A stretch of DNA of 8,342 nucleotides from an uncultured Labedella sp. (GTDB taxonomy: Bacteria > Actinomycetota > Actinomycetes > Actinomycetales > Microbacteriaceae): assembly GCA_934636065.1 (NCBI GenBank), contig CAKTZW010000064.1, positions 1-8,342 on the forward strand, given 5' to 3'. Positions 8,180 through 8,342 of this stretch are shown here, one piece after another. Position 1 is the stretch's first letter, and the number at the start of each line of letters is the position of its first letter. A model generated the notes under the pieces. It was given only the letters and a program-made list of their open reading frames with translations. It was not told the DNA's origin and did no database searches. The translations under genes were made by a program, and so were the position numbers.

Positions 8180-8342
8180 TCAGAACCCCAGGCGGCGCAG
8201 CTGCTTCGGGTCGCGCTGCCACTCCTTCGCGACCTTGACGTGGAGCGACAGGAAGACGGGAGACCCGACGAGCGGCTCGATGGCGGCCCGGGCGCGGGAG
8301 CCGACGTCGCGGAGCCGGGCACCGCCCTTGCCGATGACGATC
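8180..8342 (-). CDS. era: GTPase Era, C-terminal KH domain (partial)
   Basis: Only the last 54 codons are present; the GTPase domain lies outside the window. They begin IVIGKGGARLRDVGSRAR, the GxxG loop of the type II KH domain that binds the 3' end of 16S rRNA, and continue through HVKVAKEWQRDPKQLRRLGF to the stop (tca at 8180-8182). This ending is highly characteristic of bacterial Era, an essential factor for assembly and maturation of the small ribosomal subunit. It lies upstream of, and on the same strand as, the two-component genes, but the 92-base gap with a hairpin and its own candidate promoter suggests separate transcription. The match is strong despite the short segment. Confidence 0.95.
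   Translation of the reverse strand, partial: IVIGKGGARLRDVGSRARAAIEPLVGSPVFLSLHVKVAKEWQRDPKQLRRLGF

Noticed and set aside
8088..8222. 45-residue N-terminal extension of the kinase from an ATG inside era
   Set aside because: It would overlap era, has no membrane or kinase character, and spans the hairpin and candidate promoter.

Overview
The window is dense, very GC-rich DNA in which every gene I can support lies on the minus strand. Gene families, GTG starts, GC-rich third positions and TAnnnT-type -10 elements point to an actinobacterium, most likely of the Microbacteriaceae type; the genus cannot be fixed from the sequence. All genes read right to left, so transcription order is the reverse of coordinate order.

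Layout in transcription order: the last 54 codons of the GTPase gene era (8180-8342, cut by the window edge); a short gap with a hairpin and a putative leaderless promoter; a DesK/NarX-type histidine kinase (6885-8087) whose stop overlaps the GTG start of a NarL/LuxR-type response regulator (6196-6888); a 58-base gap with dyad symmetries and a second putative leaderless promoter; an ABC exporter ATPase (5376-6137) whose stop overlaps the ATG of a compact FtsX-type permease (3988-5379); a 192-base gap with a terminator hairpin, a third putative leaderless promoter and a leucine-codon leader peptide; leuA, 2-isopropylmalate synthase (2035-3795); a perfect terminator hairpin; a candidate PHO box; and a PhoX/DUF839 Tat-exported alkaline phosphatase (1-1875) whose C-terminus runs off the window.

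How the genes fit together: kinase, regulator, ATPase and permease look like one envelope-stress or peptide-sensing/export cassette, with overlapping stops and starts within each pair and palindromes upstream of the transporter where the regulator could bind. leuA is a stand-alone leucine biosynthesis gene controlled by its own leader. phoX is probably phosphate-regulated.

The most informative non-coding piece is the leuA leader (3796-3903). It encodes a 14-residue peptide with three consecutive Leu codons, and those codons and the 3' arm of a leader hairpin are both complementary to the leuA Shine-Dalgarno. This suggests leucine-responsive control of translation initiation. The transporter and PhoX regions hold smaller regulatory signals, reported separately. 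I see no tRNA, rRNA, CRISPR, insertion sequence, prophage or clear sign of recent transfer.
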